This document shows, one piece after another, positions 22,405 to 33,940 of a stretch of DNA of 64,000 nt. Below the pieces are notes generated by a model, which searched no databases, was not told where the DNA came from, and saw only the letters and a list, made by a program, of their open reading frames with translations. Position 1 is the first letter of the stretch. Each line of letters begins with the position of its first letter. Made by a program: the position numbers and the translations under genes. This DNA comes from Benincasa hispida (taxonomy: Eukaryota; Streptophyta; Magnoliopsida; Cucurbitales; Cucurbitaceae), in NCBI RefSeq assembly GCF_009727055.1, contig NC_052359.1, forward strand, positions 14,103,372-14,167,371. The letters run 5' to 3'.

Positions 22405-22500
22405 AAAAAAACTGAAAGTTAGCATAGCTTAATCGACTTACAATGTGTTGACGATCAAAAAAATTTGTAGTTCAAATTTTCATAGTTCAATTGTATTAAA
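22405..22500 (+). mobile_element. SINE relic
   Basis: TTAGCATAGCTTAATCGAC, then GTAGTTCAAATTTTC about 40 bp on, followed by a poly-A-like AAAAAAAATAAAAC. The order fits a decayed tRNA-derived SINE. Confidence 0.45.
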
Positions 22501-22859
22501 AAAAATAAAACAAATATATTAAATAATATAGTAATAAGGTGGATTTAAACATAGATTAATGTTTATAATTAAAAATCATAGTACATATCCATTTGATTTT
22601 ATTTAATTAGTCATTATTATTGATTTCATTATGAGTTTGTGATCTCAAAGTTGTATCTAATAGGTATTTAGATATTTTTTTAAAAAAAAATGTTAAAAAT
22701 GTTATAAAAACTTTTACTACTGGGTCTAATACATCAGTAAAGATAGACAATTTTTTGAAAAATAAAATATAAATTTAACTGAAATAAAACGTGGATAAAA
22801 ATTTGAATACACGTTTAAATTTAGAATATTGATTTAATATTTTTGGTATGAATACACTT

Positions 22860-23155
22860 CAGTTTGGAGATAAACTCCTTTTCACTCATTGCATGAAATC
22901 TCTTCTTTTCCAATGGCAACGCCTGTAAAAGCGTCGGGAAAAGTACGGTAAAATCTCCATCAAGAGAAAAGAGTTATCCTAATGCGTTTTTGAACGTCGT
23001 TGGGATAGGTTGGTATTTTCGACGCCATTTTTGTAGGCGTTAGTCCAAAATTGGAAAGAAAAATATATATTTTGGGACTTATCTGGATGCCAAGTTCATT
23101 AGCATCGAGTTAGGTAACTATGCCTGACACTATCTTATATGGCGTGGGGTAGGAA
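22860..23155. mobile_element. GCGTCG-motif element split by the copia insertion (left part)
   Basis: Contains AACGCCTGTAAAAGCGTCGG, TTTTTGAACGTCGTTGGG and TTCGACGCCATTTTTGTAGG. Repeated GACGC/GCGTC near an end resembles CACTA subterminal repeats of another family. The same element seems to continue at 28945-29300 beyond the copia. No transposase part seen, so this is tentative. Confidence 0.35.
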
Positions 23156-23160
23156 ATTGA

Positions 23161-23585
23161 TGTTAACATAAATTCTTTATATCTATATTGAATAGATAAA
23201 TCATAGGATCATTATGTCAAATTATCAAAAATAATATACCGGATTTCATTGCAAAATTGATGATAGCTTCAAGATGATGATGGATTATTATGGTCTTCCT
23301 CAACTAAAACTCCGAATGCCCTTAGTGGATCTCTCTAGATGGGATTCAAGAAAGACTGAGTGCTTATTGTTAAGGTCTTTTTATATACTAGTTCAATTAG
23401 GATTCCTATTAAACCCTAATTAACTAGGAATGAGCTTCTACCCATTAAGTCCATACTCAATTAGGAATCGAGGGCCTTAATTAATTAAGCTCAATCTAAT
23501 AAAATAAGCCAATGTGATAAATTATTAATCCACATACATAGTCCATATTTTAATTAAATATATTATTATTTAAATATGTCTAACA
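23161..23585 (-). repeat. 3' LTR of the copia element
   Basis: Plus-strand ends TGTTAACATAAATTC and ...AAATATGTCTAACA. Next to it, minus strand, lies the polypurine tract CAAGTGGGAGAT (23586-23597). It lacks the stretch after GTGCTTATT that the other LTR has. Confidence 0.92.
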
Positions 23586-23958
23586 ATCTCCCACTTGGGC
23601 TATGTCTATGTACCTAATATAATTAAATCACATAAACCTTAAACGCGCATAAACAGGTTATTTCAATAATAGAATTCCCCTTTAGTTCAATCTGGTCCAT
23701 CTCTTGTATTAGCACGGAATCAAGGCGGCTTTCGTCACTACCCTTGTAACTAAACCTTCCTTGATCACCAATTCCAATACATTCAATGACATAGAACAAG
23801 TATGGATGGATAACATGGAAACTACATGCAAAGTGATCTAGATCACTCCTGTTTCCAACTAGTCCAAATTCCTTAATGAGATCATTCTAAAAAAAAACTT
23901 TATGCTAAACTGCATGCATGATAAACAAGTTCAGATAATAAAACATAAACCATCAACT

Positions 23959-24727
23959 TTATTCTATATAGAAAATAAACAAAATAAGATCAAAGAACAT
24001 CCTCAATAACAAACTCCCACTAAACCATGGAATCAGAAAAGTGACTAACACCCATGTGAGCAAACCATGCTCATGAAAAACTTTTAGGTGGTAAACCTTT
24101 ATCAATGGATCTGCCACCATAGAGTTTGTTCCTATGTGTTCCATCGAAATTTGACCATTTGAACTCTTTCTTTTAAACAACCAGAAACTTCACGTCTACA
24201 TGCTTTGACTTCATATTGCTTATGTTGTTGTTGGAATACATTACAACCGACTTATTGTCACAAAAATAATTTTAGTGGTTCTTTCTATGCCAACCACTAT
24301 CCGCAGTCCAGTGACAAAATTTCGCAACCATATTCCATGAATTGGATGCCTCATAACATGCTATAAACTCGAACCATGTTAGAAGAGCCATAAGTGTTTG
24401 TTTAACACTTTTTCTAAGATACAGCTCCTCCAGCCAACATGAAGATATAGCCTGAAGTGGATCGCAAAGTTCTTGACATCCAGCATAATTAGAATCAGAA
24501 TACCCAAATGATCTCCAAACTTCTGATCTCCGATAGTGAGCATATAATCTTTTGTTCTCTTTAAATACCTCATAAACCCGTTTGGCTGCTTTCCAATGAT
24601 CCATCCCTAGGTTACTCCAATATCTGCCTAACACTCCAACTATGAACGCAATATCTAGACGCGTGCATATTTGAGCATACATTAGACTACCAAGGGCCGA
24701 GCAAGATGAACTCTCTTGGCATCTCAT
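23959..24727 (-). pseudogene. copia RNase H remnant
   Basis: On the minus strand 24727-24272 shows S-S-C-S-A-L-G-S-L-M-Y-A and T-R-L-D-I-A-F, the link between reverse transcriptase and RNase H in plant copia Pol, followed by K-R-V and L-R-Y-L-K-R-T-K-D-Y-M-L in overlapping frames. 24180-23959 shows the C-terminal M-E-H-I-G-T-N-S-M-V-A-D-P-L. At least two frameshifts separate the pieces. Confidence 0.85.
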
Positions 24728-25743
24728 TAGTTCTCGAGTGTGGTCTTAGGGGCATTGACCTAAATTGAAATTTATCACTTAGCGATCGGGGGTATCTCCT
24801 GTGGCACAGTCTTTCATTGCCAATCTATCTCAATGATCTTTTCAATGCAGTTCTTTTGTGACAATTCTCAAAACTACCCTTAATGAACGATATCGCAGAT
24901 TTCAATCCTTAATACAAAAGAAGCATCACCAAAATCCTTCATCTCAAAAATTTCTTTTTGAGAAATCGCTTAGTGTCATGCAATAAACCTACATCATTAC
25001 TACTATGAGTATGTCATGCAACATTATAAACACCCAAAAAAGATTATTTACTCCCAACTGAACTTGTGATATACACAATCTTCCACAATGTTCACCTCAA
25101 AACCAAATGAGGTTATCACTTCATGGAATTTGTGATACCATTGACGAGAGGCTTGCTTGAGACCGTAGATGGATTTCTTTAATTTGCACACCATAGACTT
25201 TGAATTATCAGACACAAATTTTTCTGGTTGCACTATATAAGTCGTCTCATCAATGTTCCCATTGAGAAACACAGTTTTTACGTCCATCTGGTGTAGCTCT
25301 AAATCAAAATGAGCTACCAATGCTAAGATTACGCTGAAAGAGTCTTTCGATGAAACTGGAGAGGTCTCTTTGTAATCAATGCCTTCCTTTTGAGTAAAAC
25401 TCTTTGCAACAAGACGAGCCTTATATCTTCCGATATTGCCATGTGAATCCTTTTTAGTGTTAAATATCCATTTACAACCTATGAGTTTTACTACTGATGG
25501 CAATTCGACAAATTACCAAATGCCATTGTCTTTCATGGATTTTATTTCCTCTTCCATAACATTTATCCACTTTTGAGAGTTAGAATTTTGTAGAGCTTGT
25601 TGGAAGTTGATTGGATCATCTTGATGTTCTTGAAGAAACACAATATAATCATCTGGAATTGCACTTCTCTCTAGTAGATTTCCGTAATGAAACTTCTTGA
25701 GGTTGTTGAGTTTGAATCTCAGGTTCAACCATGGGGACTTCAA
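24728..25743 (-). pseudogene. copia reverse transcriptase remnant
   Basis: On the minus strand 25503-25048 carries W-I-F-N-T-K, Y-K-A-R-L-V-A-K, Q-M-D-V-K-T-V-F-L-N-G and K-K-S-I-Y-G-L-K-Q-A-S-R-Q-W, the RVT_2 signature; the usual D-V-K-T-A-F-L-N-G reads V at the sixth position. 25743-25513 holds the upstream linker. The Y-V-D-D catalytic loop near 25005-25020 is destroyed by an inserted base and a stop. Confidence 0.92.
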
Positions 25744-26199
25744 TGTTGTCTTAATCTATAATTGGTTCAATAGTGATGTTAGGAATTGGAGCCTGAACAT
25801 CATCTATAACCACATTAGGAAAAGAAACTAATTCTTCTTCCAAGACAATTTTTCTTATGTTATCTTCCCCTCAAACTCAACATCCTCAAGGAATCTAGCA
25901 TTTCCCGTCTCAAACAATGATCTAGAAGTGGGATCACTTGAAACCCCAAGAGTGTTCATAATACCCAATAAAATAGCAGTTAATAGTTCTTGAATCCAAT
26001 TTTCTATCATTAGATCTTTAAGGCCTAACCTCAATTGGACAACCCCATATGTGAAGATGCCTAATACTAGGCTTCTTTCGTGTCCATGGTTCGTAAGGGA
26101 TTTTAAATATTGCTTTACTAGGTATCCTATTGAAGATATATGTTGCGGTCTTTAGTGCCTCACCCTAGAGAGATTTTGATAAAGAAGAATGGCTAATCA

Positions 26200-26900
26200 T
26201 ACTTCTTACTATATTCTTAAGTGTTTTATTTCATCTTTCTGCCACACCATTCATGTTGGGCTTACCCCGCATAGTGTATTGTGGGACAATTTCACATTTC
26301 TTTAAGTATTTGGCAAAGGGCATTGGACATTGTTCACCTGATCCATCATATTTATCGTAGTATTCACCACCACAATCAAATTTGACAGCCTTAATTTTCT
26401 TTCCAAGTTGAAGTTCAACTTCAACTTTGAAAGATTTGAAAACGTCCAAAGATTGTTACCCATATTTTGAATAGTTGTTTATGAACGTAATAAAATATTG
26501 TTGTTCATTCCAAAAAGCCGTAGGGAATGGACCACAAATGTCTGTATGTATTAGTTCTAAGACGTCTGAGCATCTGTTGGCACCTAAATTTATCTCCATA
26601 TCAAATGCCTTTAATTTACCTACGAGATTGGACATTTTCATAATGTACTCCCTTATGTTCCCATTGCTCTTATACCTTATGGAAGTTAAAGAAGTAAAAA
26701 ACACTACTTGCTTCCCTTTTTTTCATTTTTTAGCAAAATATTTCTCAATTTGAGCTAGGAACTTATTGGCATTTTCACTTTTCGTGATAGAGTCCTAAAA
26801 ATACTCCAGAATTGAGTGCCTAATGTTCATCAGACACATGCAATTTGACCATTCTCACTTCTCTATATGAGTCGTATTCGGTTGTTCCTCAGTAGAAGTA
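26200..26900 (-). pseudogene. copia gag fused by deletion to integrase
   Basis: On the minus strand, about 26840-26590 reads like the Gag UBN2 domain (S-E-N-A-N-K-F-L-A-Q-I; N-I-R-E-Y-I-M-K-M). Within the same frame it runs directly into integrase sequence (V-L-E-L-I-H-T-D-I-C-G-P-F at about 26560; 26449-26231 with G-G-E-Y-Y and M-N-G-V-A-E-R). The end of Gag, the zinc knuckle, the protease and the integrase start are missing: an internal deletion at about 26590. Confidence 0.8.
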
Positions 26901-28470
26901 GGTTTATTGATCCTTAATGCAAGTCCAAATCCATACACCCGAGAAGTATCTCTAGGCTTTCCTTCCAAATCTTGAAGTTCGATTCATTCAACTTAGGGAT
27001 TGAACTCAGATTTTCAGATATTTGAGTAAGACCAACTGAAACAATAAACAACAAAACATATGCTCACAATTAAAATATAACAAAATAATTTTATATATAT
27101 GGTGGGCCCCTTTAACAAGATACCTCTCAACGTAATAATCAAAGTACTGACAATTAACTCTTTAAAAAAAAATAGCCTTTCTTTGGACCGACTACTTTTC
27201 ACATGAGTAATCCTTATAATTGCCACATACTCATTACCACATGCATACCCACAATTTGGCCAAATAATTATCTTCCTTTAGGCCGATAATTATCCGCATA
27301 AATTCATGAATATGCACATCTTATATTTCATAATTAAAACGATCTAGATAATAGATGCTACTTTGGTACACATATTTAATTTTTTACCATTCAATCTAAA
27401 ATATAAGATACAATAATATAATAATATTATTATACAAAAAATAAAAGAGGAAGAACACCAAATGGTCTTTTACAAAATTCACTTAATAATTGCATACACA
27501 TAATACAATTAAAGTAACATAAACATGTGAATATCACAAAAACAATCAAATTGTAGATTTTAATTCACAAACTTATCAATAAAAAACTGAGAACCCTTTC
27601 CAAGAATTTCACCAAGTTATTAATCAATAAAACTTAGAAATGCGGGCAAGAAGTTTAATCAGCAATTAATCCAAATAGTTGACAAATTCAATATTATCAA
27701 ACTATTAAAAAATAAATTCACTAAATTCAATCAGTTTTTTGAAACTCATATTCATCAATTAAGTATTAACATAACTTTTCAGTTAAAAAAAAAAGGAAAA
27801 AAACAGCGACAACATTAACTTTTTCATTATTAATCAAATTTAAAACCGAACTCATAAAGTCATCCATTAAGAATTAAAGAAAAAAAAAACTGATAATTAA
27901 AACCAAGAACCGTTGGCAAGACTTTAATCAGTAATTGACCGATACCTTCGCCCAACGACAACTCCAGTCAGTCATTAACCGAAAGTCTTGATGGGTAAAA
28001 CTTGCAACAACTAAAGACCTAACTCCTTCGGTCGGTCTTTAACTTTTTTCCAGCGGATTTCATCACATTAGTGGACTTTTGTCAAGAATGTTGAACTGAA
28101 CATCCTTAATTTTGACAATAATAGAACTAAGATTTTTTTTTTTAAAAAAAAAGAAAACTTTAGGAAACCACGTTCAATCAAAATAATAAACAAAAAAAAA
28201 AAAATTACTTTAATCCACCACTAGCACATCATTCATAATCGGTGATGGGTATGCCAAATACCACAGACAAGAATACGGGTTGCAAGAACACATATTTCCA
28301 AAGAAAAAAATGACCGCCGAGATTTCCATCCTACCGTCGATGAGTTTACAACGCTGTTATAGTAAGCCAACCATTTTTTTAAAAAATTCTTTAAATTCTT
28401 TACCGAAACTAAAATTTAATCAACAATGGCAATGGAAAATGCATAAACTAACAATCCAACATGAAATTCA
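26900..28470 (-). other. copia leader region, no coding seen
   Basis: AT-rich stretch between the primer site and gag, longer than usual for a copia leader. No open frame with family likeness. The plus-strand frame at 28280-28516 is not supported. Confidence 0.45.
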
Positions 28471-28483
28471 TACTCTGATACCA
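28471..28483 (-). other. copia primer binding site, initiator-Met type
   Basis: The minus strand reads TGGTATCAGAGTA two bases inside the 5' LTR, the sequence complementary to the 3' end of initiator tRNA-Met used by plant copia elements. Confidence 0.92.
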
Positions 28484-28485
28484 CT

Positions 28486-28939
28486 TGTTAGCATAAATTC
28501 TTTATATCTATATTGAATAGATAAACCCTAGGATCATTCATGTCAAATTGTCATGAATAACATATCAGATTCCATTGCAAAATTGATGATAGCTTCAAGA
28601 TGATGATGGATGACTATGGTCTTCCTCAACCAAAATCTGAATGCCCTTAGTGGGATCTCTCTCTAGATGGGATTCAAGAAAGACTGAGTGCTTATTATTT
28701 TGTATATTGGGGACCATAGCTCTAAAGTCTCTTTATATACTAGTGTTCAATTAGGGTTCCCATTAAACCCTAATTAACTAGGAATGGGCTTCTACCCATT
28801 AAGTCCATACTTAATTAGGAATCTAGGGCCTTAATTAATTAGGCTCAATCTAATAAAATAACCCAATGTGATAAATTATTAATCCACATACATAACCCAT
28901 ACTTTAATTAAACATATTATTATTTAAATATGTCTAACA
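28486..28939 (-). repeat. 5' LTR of the copia element
   Basis: Pairs with 23161-23585. Plus-strand ends TGTTAGCATAAATTC and ...ATATGTCTAACA. CTTTATATACTAG lies near 28728 in the U3/R part. Confidence 0.92.
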
Positions 28940-28944
28940 ATTGA

Positions 28945-29300
28945 AACCTAGCTTCATTTTTGGCTAGGATATCTTGACAATTAATGAAAAAATTGTCAAA
29001 AAGACGACTTTTCTTGATGTCATTCACGACAATGGGAGAGGATTTTTTAAAATTGTCTTCTCCCTTTTCTTTTATTTGTGTCGCCCAACCGCTCTATCTT
29101 TCTTTTCACTCTTTCCTTTTTTGCTACCACTATCCCCACCTAATAGTAGTCGACCTTTCCCGCACCCCACCTCCTTTGTCACTACTCCATTTCCCCTTCC
29201 GTGTTTATCGCCTATCTGCATTTCCTCTTTCCATTCTTCCTTTATCACCTTACTCCTTCCCATTATATGCTTTACCACATTCCCTTCCCATTTCTGATTG
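28945..29300. other. Right flank of the copia insertion
   Basis: Likely the continuation of the element at 22860-23155 (GACGACTTTTCTTGATGTC, TTCACGACAATGGG). A pyrimidine-rich stretch at 29050-29290 gives overlapping open frames with no family signature. Confidence 0.35.
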
Positions 29301-29329
29301 AAATGTTATATCGATAAACATCCACAACA

Positions 29330-29925
29330 CGTTCAAACTTCAATACGGGTGGTAATGAAACTCTACCCACCCCCCACGACAAGCATGTAACCTTCTGAAC
29401 ATAAAAAACACACAAAACGCCTCAAGAATGACCAACACACATAAAACTCAAATTTGTCCCCAAAATGGTCTATCTCAATCCCCCCCCCCCCCCAACACAT
29501 TAAACTTCGTAAACATTCATAAATACACAAGATAGCCAAGTCAAGGACAAACACGGGTGTAATGAAACTCTACCCACCCCCACGACAAACATGGAAACCT
29601 CCCGAACATCAAAAACACACAAAACGAGTAAACAATGACCAACACACATAAAACTCAAATTCGTCCCCAAAATGGTTTATCTCAACCCCCTCCCCCCTCA
29701 CCACAACACATTAAACTTCGTAAACATTCATAAATACACAAAATAGCCAAGTTCAAGGACAAGACGGGTGTAATGAAACTCTACCCACCCTCCACGACAA
29801 ATATGGAACCTCCCGAACATAAAAAACATACAAAACGGGTAAACAATGACCAACACACATAAAACTCAAATTTGTCCCCAAAATGGTTTAACCCAATCTC
29901 AACCCCCTCCTCCCCTCAAAAGCGC
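29330..29925. repeat. Tandem array, about 210-bp unit, three copies
   Basis: GTAATGAAACTCTACCCA recurs at about 29352, 29559 and 29772. Each unit also holds CCTCCCGAACAT and TTTGTCCCCAAAATGG. A 14-base C run lies at 29480-29493. The same unit forms the array at 53560-54595 in CACTA element 2. Confidence 0.85.
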
Positions 29926-29927
29926 TT

Positions 29928-30840
29928 TCTTTTGATGCAAACAATCGTTTTAATCTCGGTATCAATAGAAAATGGTGCAATACCTTATGTGGTATTTTTT
30001 TACCCTTGCCATCATTAACTTTGTACCGAGACTCACCACAAACAGGGCATTGTTGCAAATCTGCAAACTCTTTCTAATACAATACACAATCATATTTGCA
30101 TGCATGAATAGACTCATAATCTAGGCCTAAATCACGCAATTTTTGCTTGGCTTTATAAAAGGAAGTAGGTATAGAGGTGCCAGCTGGAAATGCTGCTTTT
30201 AACAATTCCAGCAATATGTCAAACAATTTGTTACTCCAGCCGTTTAGAACTTTGATATGCATCAATTTCACTAAAAAGTTCAAGGACGAAAATTGCGAAC
30301 ACCCAGGGTATAATTCATTACGTGCTTCGGTCATTAAATCCTTGAATAAGTTCGTGGTATCTCTTTCTTGACCATTAAAGGACATTTCATTCTCAATCCT
30401 TCCTTCATTTGCATTTTCGTTTTCAATTGGAACTTGTAAATCGTTTATAAGATTCAACATCTCATTTTCTTCGACAGCCTTACTCTCTATACTATCTACT
30501 TCAACATCCTGTATTGAATGACTTGTATGACTTCTAGATAAGTTTACTGGCTCTCCATGATATACCCATTCACAATATAAGGGATATATTCCATATGTTA
30601 ATAGATTTCGTTCCACAATATCTATCTTTTCCCAAATTGAATTCATACAATTCTTGCATGGACATCTTATTCGTCCGGAATCATTAACATGAAATCTTGT
30701 CATATCTAAGAACTGTGATACTTCTTCTCTATACTCCAATGATAACTTATTCCTTAGTTTAACCCATTCTTTATTCATCCTTAAAAATAAATATTTTCTG
30801 ACCAACTTGTAATCCAAAACAATAACCTGGATTAGAGGAC
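29928..30840 (-). pseudogene. CACTA transposase (TnpD), N-terminal part, element 1
   Basis: Open on the minus strand 30817-30074. It has the transposase-associated domain (M-N-K-E-W-V-K-L; G-R-I-R-C-P-C-K-N-C; I-V-E-R-N-L-L-T-Y-G-I; E-W-V-Y-H-G-E) and then the start of the transposase domain (K-L-R-D-L-G-L; Y-D-C-V-L-Y), where a stop replaces the usual Trp. The open frame of about 250 residues covers only the N-terminal quarter of a normal TnpD. Its counterpart in element 2 is at 61863-60902. Confidence 0.88.
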
Positions 30841-31560
30841 AAAGTACAAAGTATTATTAAGCATTGAGTTCCATAATTTTCATTTTTTAAGGCAAAATAA
30901 ACACATAGGTCCCTAGACTGTTNGTTCCATAATTTTCATTTTTTAAGGCAAAATAAACACATAGGTCCCTAGACTGTTTAAATTGTCTTAACAACTTTCG
31001 AATGTTTTATTTAGTACGTCTCCAAGCTTTTAATTTTGTGTCTAATATAGGCCTTTCATCTATTCAACATCTTCTAAAATTTACAAGCCTATTGGACACA
31101 AAATTTGAAGTTCAATTTTCTATTAGACACAAAATTTAGTTTTATGTCTAATAGATTCTTTAAACTTTTTAAAAATATTAAATGTGTTTAGTACCAAATT
31201 GGAGGTTTAAAGATTTATTTTATATTTTTTAGATTAATATAGGCCTTTCATCTATTCAACATCTTTGAATGTTAAATCATGCATCCTTAGGCTCCAAATA
31301 ACCAACATCATATGACATGTTCGTTATAAAATTACTCTCAACAATTTTAGAGAATTGTAAAACAAATATATTCTGTCAAATTGACGAGATATTAATGGGC
31401 ATGATTTTAATGGACATGATTTATACAATAGTTTCAGCGAATTAACAAAAGCGAATACAATATTGAAATACATTTTAATAGGCATCATTTGTACAACAAT
31501 TTCAGAGAATTAACAAAAGCGAATACAATATTGTTAATGGGCATGATTTGTACAAAAAAA
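30841..31560 (-). other. CACTA 1 leader with a duplication around an N
   Basis: Non-coding. GTTCCATAATTTTCATTTTT...CTAGACTGTT occurs on both sides of the single N at 30923, an assembly join. 31380-31540 holds a tandem duplication (GAATTAACAAAAGCGAATAC twice). Confidence 0.7.
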
Positions 31561-31619
31561 AAAAAAGTGAAATAATGATTTAAATAAATATACAAGATAA
31601 AATAAAATGAGAAGACTAC

Positions 31620-32045
31620 CGGTAAGGAGACGACGGTGGTGGCGGGCAGTTGATTGGGGGAGCGACGGCGGCAGCGGCTGAGGAAAATGGATGAAAAATG
31701 GAGGGAAAATGGGAGAAAAATGGGAGAGGGAGGGAAAGGAGTTGGTGGAAAAACACTAAAGGGAGAAATGGGAGAAAAATGGGGTGGAAAAAATGGGAGA
31801 AAAATTGGATGGGAAAAATGGAGAAAATGGAAGGTAAGGTGTAAAAGGATGGGAAAATGGGGAGAGGGAGGGAGAATGGTGAAGAAAAATGAGGAAAATG
31901 GGAGAAGGAGGGAAAAAATTGAGAGGGAGAGGAAGAAATAGCTTGGCAGCGCCAGTTAGGTAAGGGGGGAGATGGGGTTAGGGTTTTATGAAAATGGGGA
32001 AAAAAATGGGGGAATGGGGAAGAAGAAGGGGTCTGGATTAAACCA
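31620..32045. other. G/A-rich leader of CACTA 1
   Basis: Purine-rich GGGAGAAAAATGGG-type repeats. The plus-strand open frame 31654-31941 is low-complexity and antisense to the element. A matching purine-rich stretch lies at 62560-62830 in element 2. Confidence 0.6.
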
Positions 32046-32049
32046 GACC

Positions 32050-32208
32050 CCTCTCCTAATGCCGCTCGACGGGTGTCAGGAGATCCGTCGGGAATTCCCT
32101 GGGGAACTCCCGACGGGCTTTTACGTCGTCGGGAGAGACCGTCTCTCCCGACGATCTAACTTCCGACACTCTATTTAAGCGTTGGGAGAACTTTTTTTTC
32201 TTATAATG
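32050..32208 (-). repeat. CACTA 1 subterminal repeats and 5' terminus
   Basis: Direct and inverted copies of CTCCCGACG/GTCGGGAG (32078-32160), then TTCTTATAATG at 32198-32208, a degenerate terminal inverted repeat. In En/Spm-type elements such repeats bind the TnpA protein. Confidence 0.75.
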
Positions 32209-32209
32209 A

Positions 32210-32550
32210 AGGTCAGACGACAAACGCTGAGACAAGGAGACTAAGTTAAAACGAAAAGACAAAGCCGAGGTAACCAATGTCAAGACCAATGAAACCAATT
32301 AGAAGCGAAGAAAAAAGGCCGAAGTGACCAATGTCGAGGCCGAGGAGACCAAGTAGAAGCAAAAAGAAAAGGCAACAATGTTAAGGTCCAGGTTGAGGAG
32401 AGCACGTAGAAGTGAAGAGCCAAGGCCAAGGCAACCATTACTGAGGTTAAGAAGACAAGTTGGAGTGAAAAGCAGAAGTCAAGGCTACTGAGGCTGAGGC
32501 CAAGAAGACCGAGTTGGAGTGAAGAGCCAAGATCGAGGATTAGGCTCAAA
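32210..32550. repeat. Degenerate repeat, about 60 bp, GAGGCCGAGGAGACC type
   Basis: About five diverged copies of a purine-rich unit. The minus-strand frame 32549-32280 repeats S-T-W-S-P-R-P-R-H-like segments because of the period; it is not a gene. Confidence 0.6.
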
Positions 32551-33289
32551 ATTGTTAATGGAATGTGAATTTACGATCAAAATTTCATTTGGAGTTGATC
32601 GAGGTCAACCCTACGTACATCAAGGTAAAATATTTTCACCATCTATATGCTCCAATTACACTATACGCACTATGGAAAGTGGTCAAGGTCGACCTTAAAC
32701 ACATAAAGGTCAAAGATCTCTACCAGCCTCATCCTAACATCTAAAAGATTGTATGAACCCTAAGTTTTCAAAGCAAGGGTCGAGGCTCAATCTTACCAAT
32801 AAGAAGCTTATTTGCTCAAGATCTAAAGATAGTCCAAGGTTGAGGTTGAGCCTGAGGTCAAGGAGCACCACCTAGGGTTGATATACCGAGGGCGAGGCAG
32901 ACCTGCCAAGATCAAAGTTGGCCTACTGAGACTGAGGCTGAGCCGACCAACCAAGTTTCAAATTGATTCTATCTTAGGGCATTTTTCTTTTTATGAAGGA
33001 TGCACAGGGGATATATTTTCTTATCAAACAAAAAGTAACCTTCCCTATCAAACAAAAAGCATAAGTTACAGGGAACATGCTTTCCTATTGAACAAAAAGC
33101 ACAAGATCTCCAAAATAAATTTGAAGCATTAATTTAGAATATCTCTATAGAAATTTCAAATAAAAGACAAGTTAGCTAAAGAATTTCCAACAAAGCTTAA
33201 TTATTCAAGAAGAGAAATATTGCTATTAGGACCCATACAATTTTTTGAGTGGAATAATTATTTGGTGGAAATTAGAGGTTGGTCACCCA

Positions 33290-33573
33290 AAGTTGAAACC
33301 AAGGATAACTACATTCAACTAAATACATGCAAGTCACATCATCTCTCAGAAATCAATTATCATCATTCTATAGAAATTCTCAAGCTCCAAAGATAGTCAT
33401 TTACTAGTCACATCATTATTTCAGAAATCGAGTATCATCTTTCTAGAGAAAGTCGTAAGCTCCAAAAATGATCATTTGCTGGCCACCTCGCCTCTCATAA
33501 ATTAATATTCATCTTTCTTGAGAATGTGCTTATAATCTTAAAGAAATTGATTTTCCATCTTTCTGACAACATT
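33290..33573. repeat. CACCTCACCTCTC array, left part
   Basis: Units with TTTCATCTTTCTCGAGAA and ATCTTAAAGAAATTGATTTT, spaced about 72-90 bp. It continues at 37512 beyond an LTR insertion. Confidence 0.75.
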
Positions 33574-33940
33574 GTCACTGTTGCGTATAGAATATGCCCT
33601 AGGATACATGTCTTACTGGCTATGTCTCATGGGTTTTACTATAAGTGGGAAATTATTGGGATTTATACCCTAAAGCCTCATAATTTATTAGTTTATTAAT
33701 TTAATTATTAATTATGCAATATTCAATTCCATTAACCGAAAAAAATCAAGGTTATTGCATGAAGTCTTGAACATTATATAGTTGACCTACGAGTAGATCA
33801 TGTTTAAGAAATAACATAAAGCTCCATTGTATATGGATAAGATTGGTGCCTTATTCTTGTGGCACTATGGATACGACCCATTTTGTAATAGTTACAAATA
33901 GTTTGATCCAGACCGTTCATGTAGAAATATGTGAGTGTGG

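Larger units (their letters stand above)
23161..28939 (-). mobile_element. Ty1/copia element with both LTRs and ATTGA duplication
   Basis: LTRs at 23161-23585 and 28486-28939 share nearly all their sequence and have TG...CA ends. The whole is flanked by ATTGA at 23156-23160 and 28940-28944. Primer site and polypurine tract are in place for minus-strand polarity. Internal order on the minus strand: gag UBN2-like part, integrase, reverse transcriptase, RNase H. Frameshifts, stops and an internal deletion make it non-autonomous. The LTRs differ by an indel of about 25 bp and scattered substitutions, so it is not recent. Confidence 0.92.
29305..32208 (-). mobile_element. CACTA element 1, deleted derivative
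   Basis: The 5' terminus is at 32208: the minus strand starts CATTATAAGAAAAA, a mutated CACTACAAGAAAAA. Subterminal repeats lie at 32060-32195, a transposase start at 29928-30840, and the tandem array shared with CACTA element 2 at 29330-29925. The array is joined directly to the transposase, so relative to element 2 an internal block of about 6 kb is missing. The 3' terminus is not found; homology to element 2 stops near 29305. Confidence 0.75.

Noticed and set aside
28974..29301. Two overlapping plus-strand frames of about 105 residues
   Set aside because: Pyrimidine-rich tract giving Pro/Ser/Phe-rich strings in several phases; no domain.
31654..31941. 95-residue basic, Gly/Lys/Glu-rich plus-strand frame
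   Set aside because: Low-complexity GGGAGAAAAATGGG repeats in a CACTA leader, antisense to the element.
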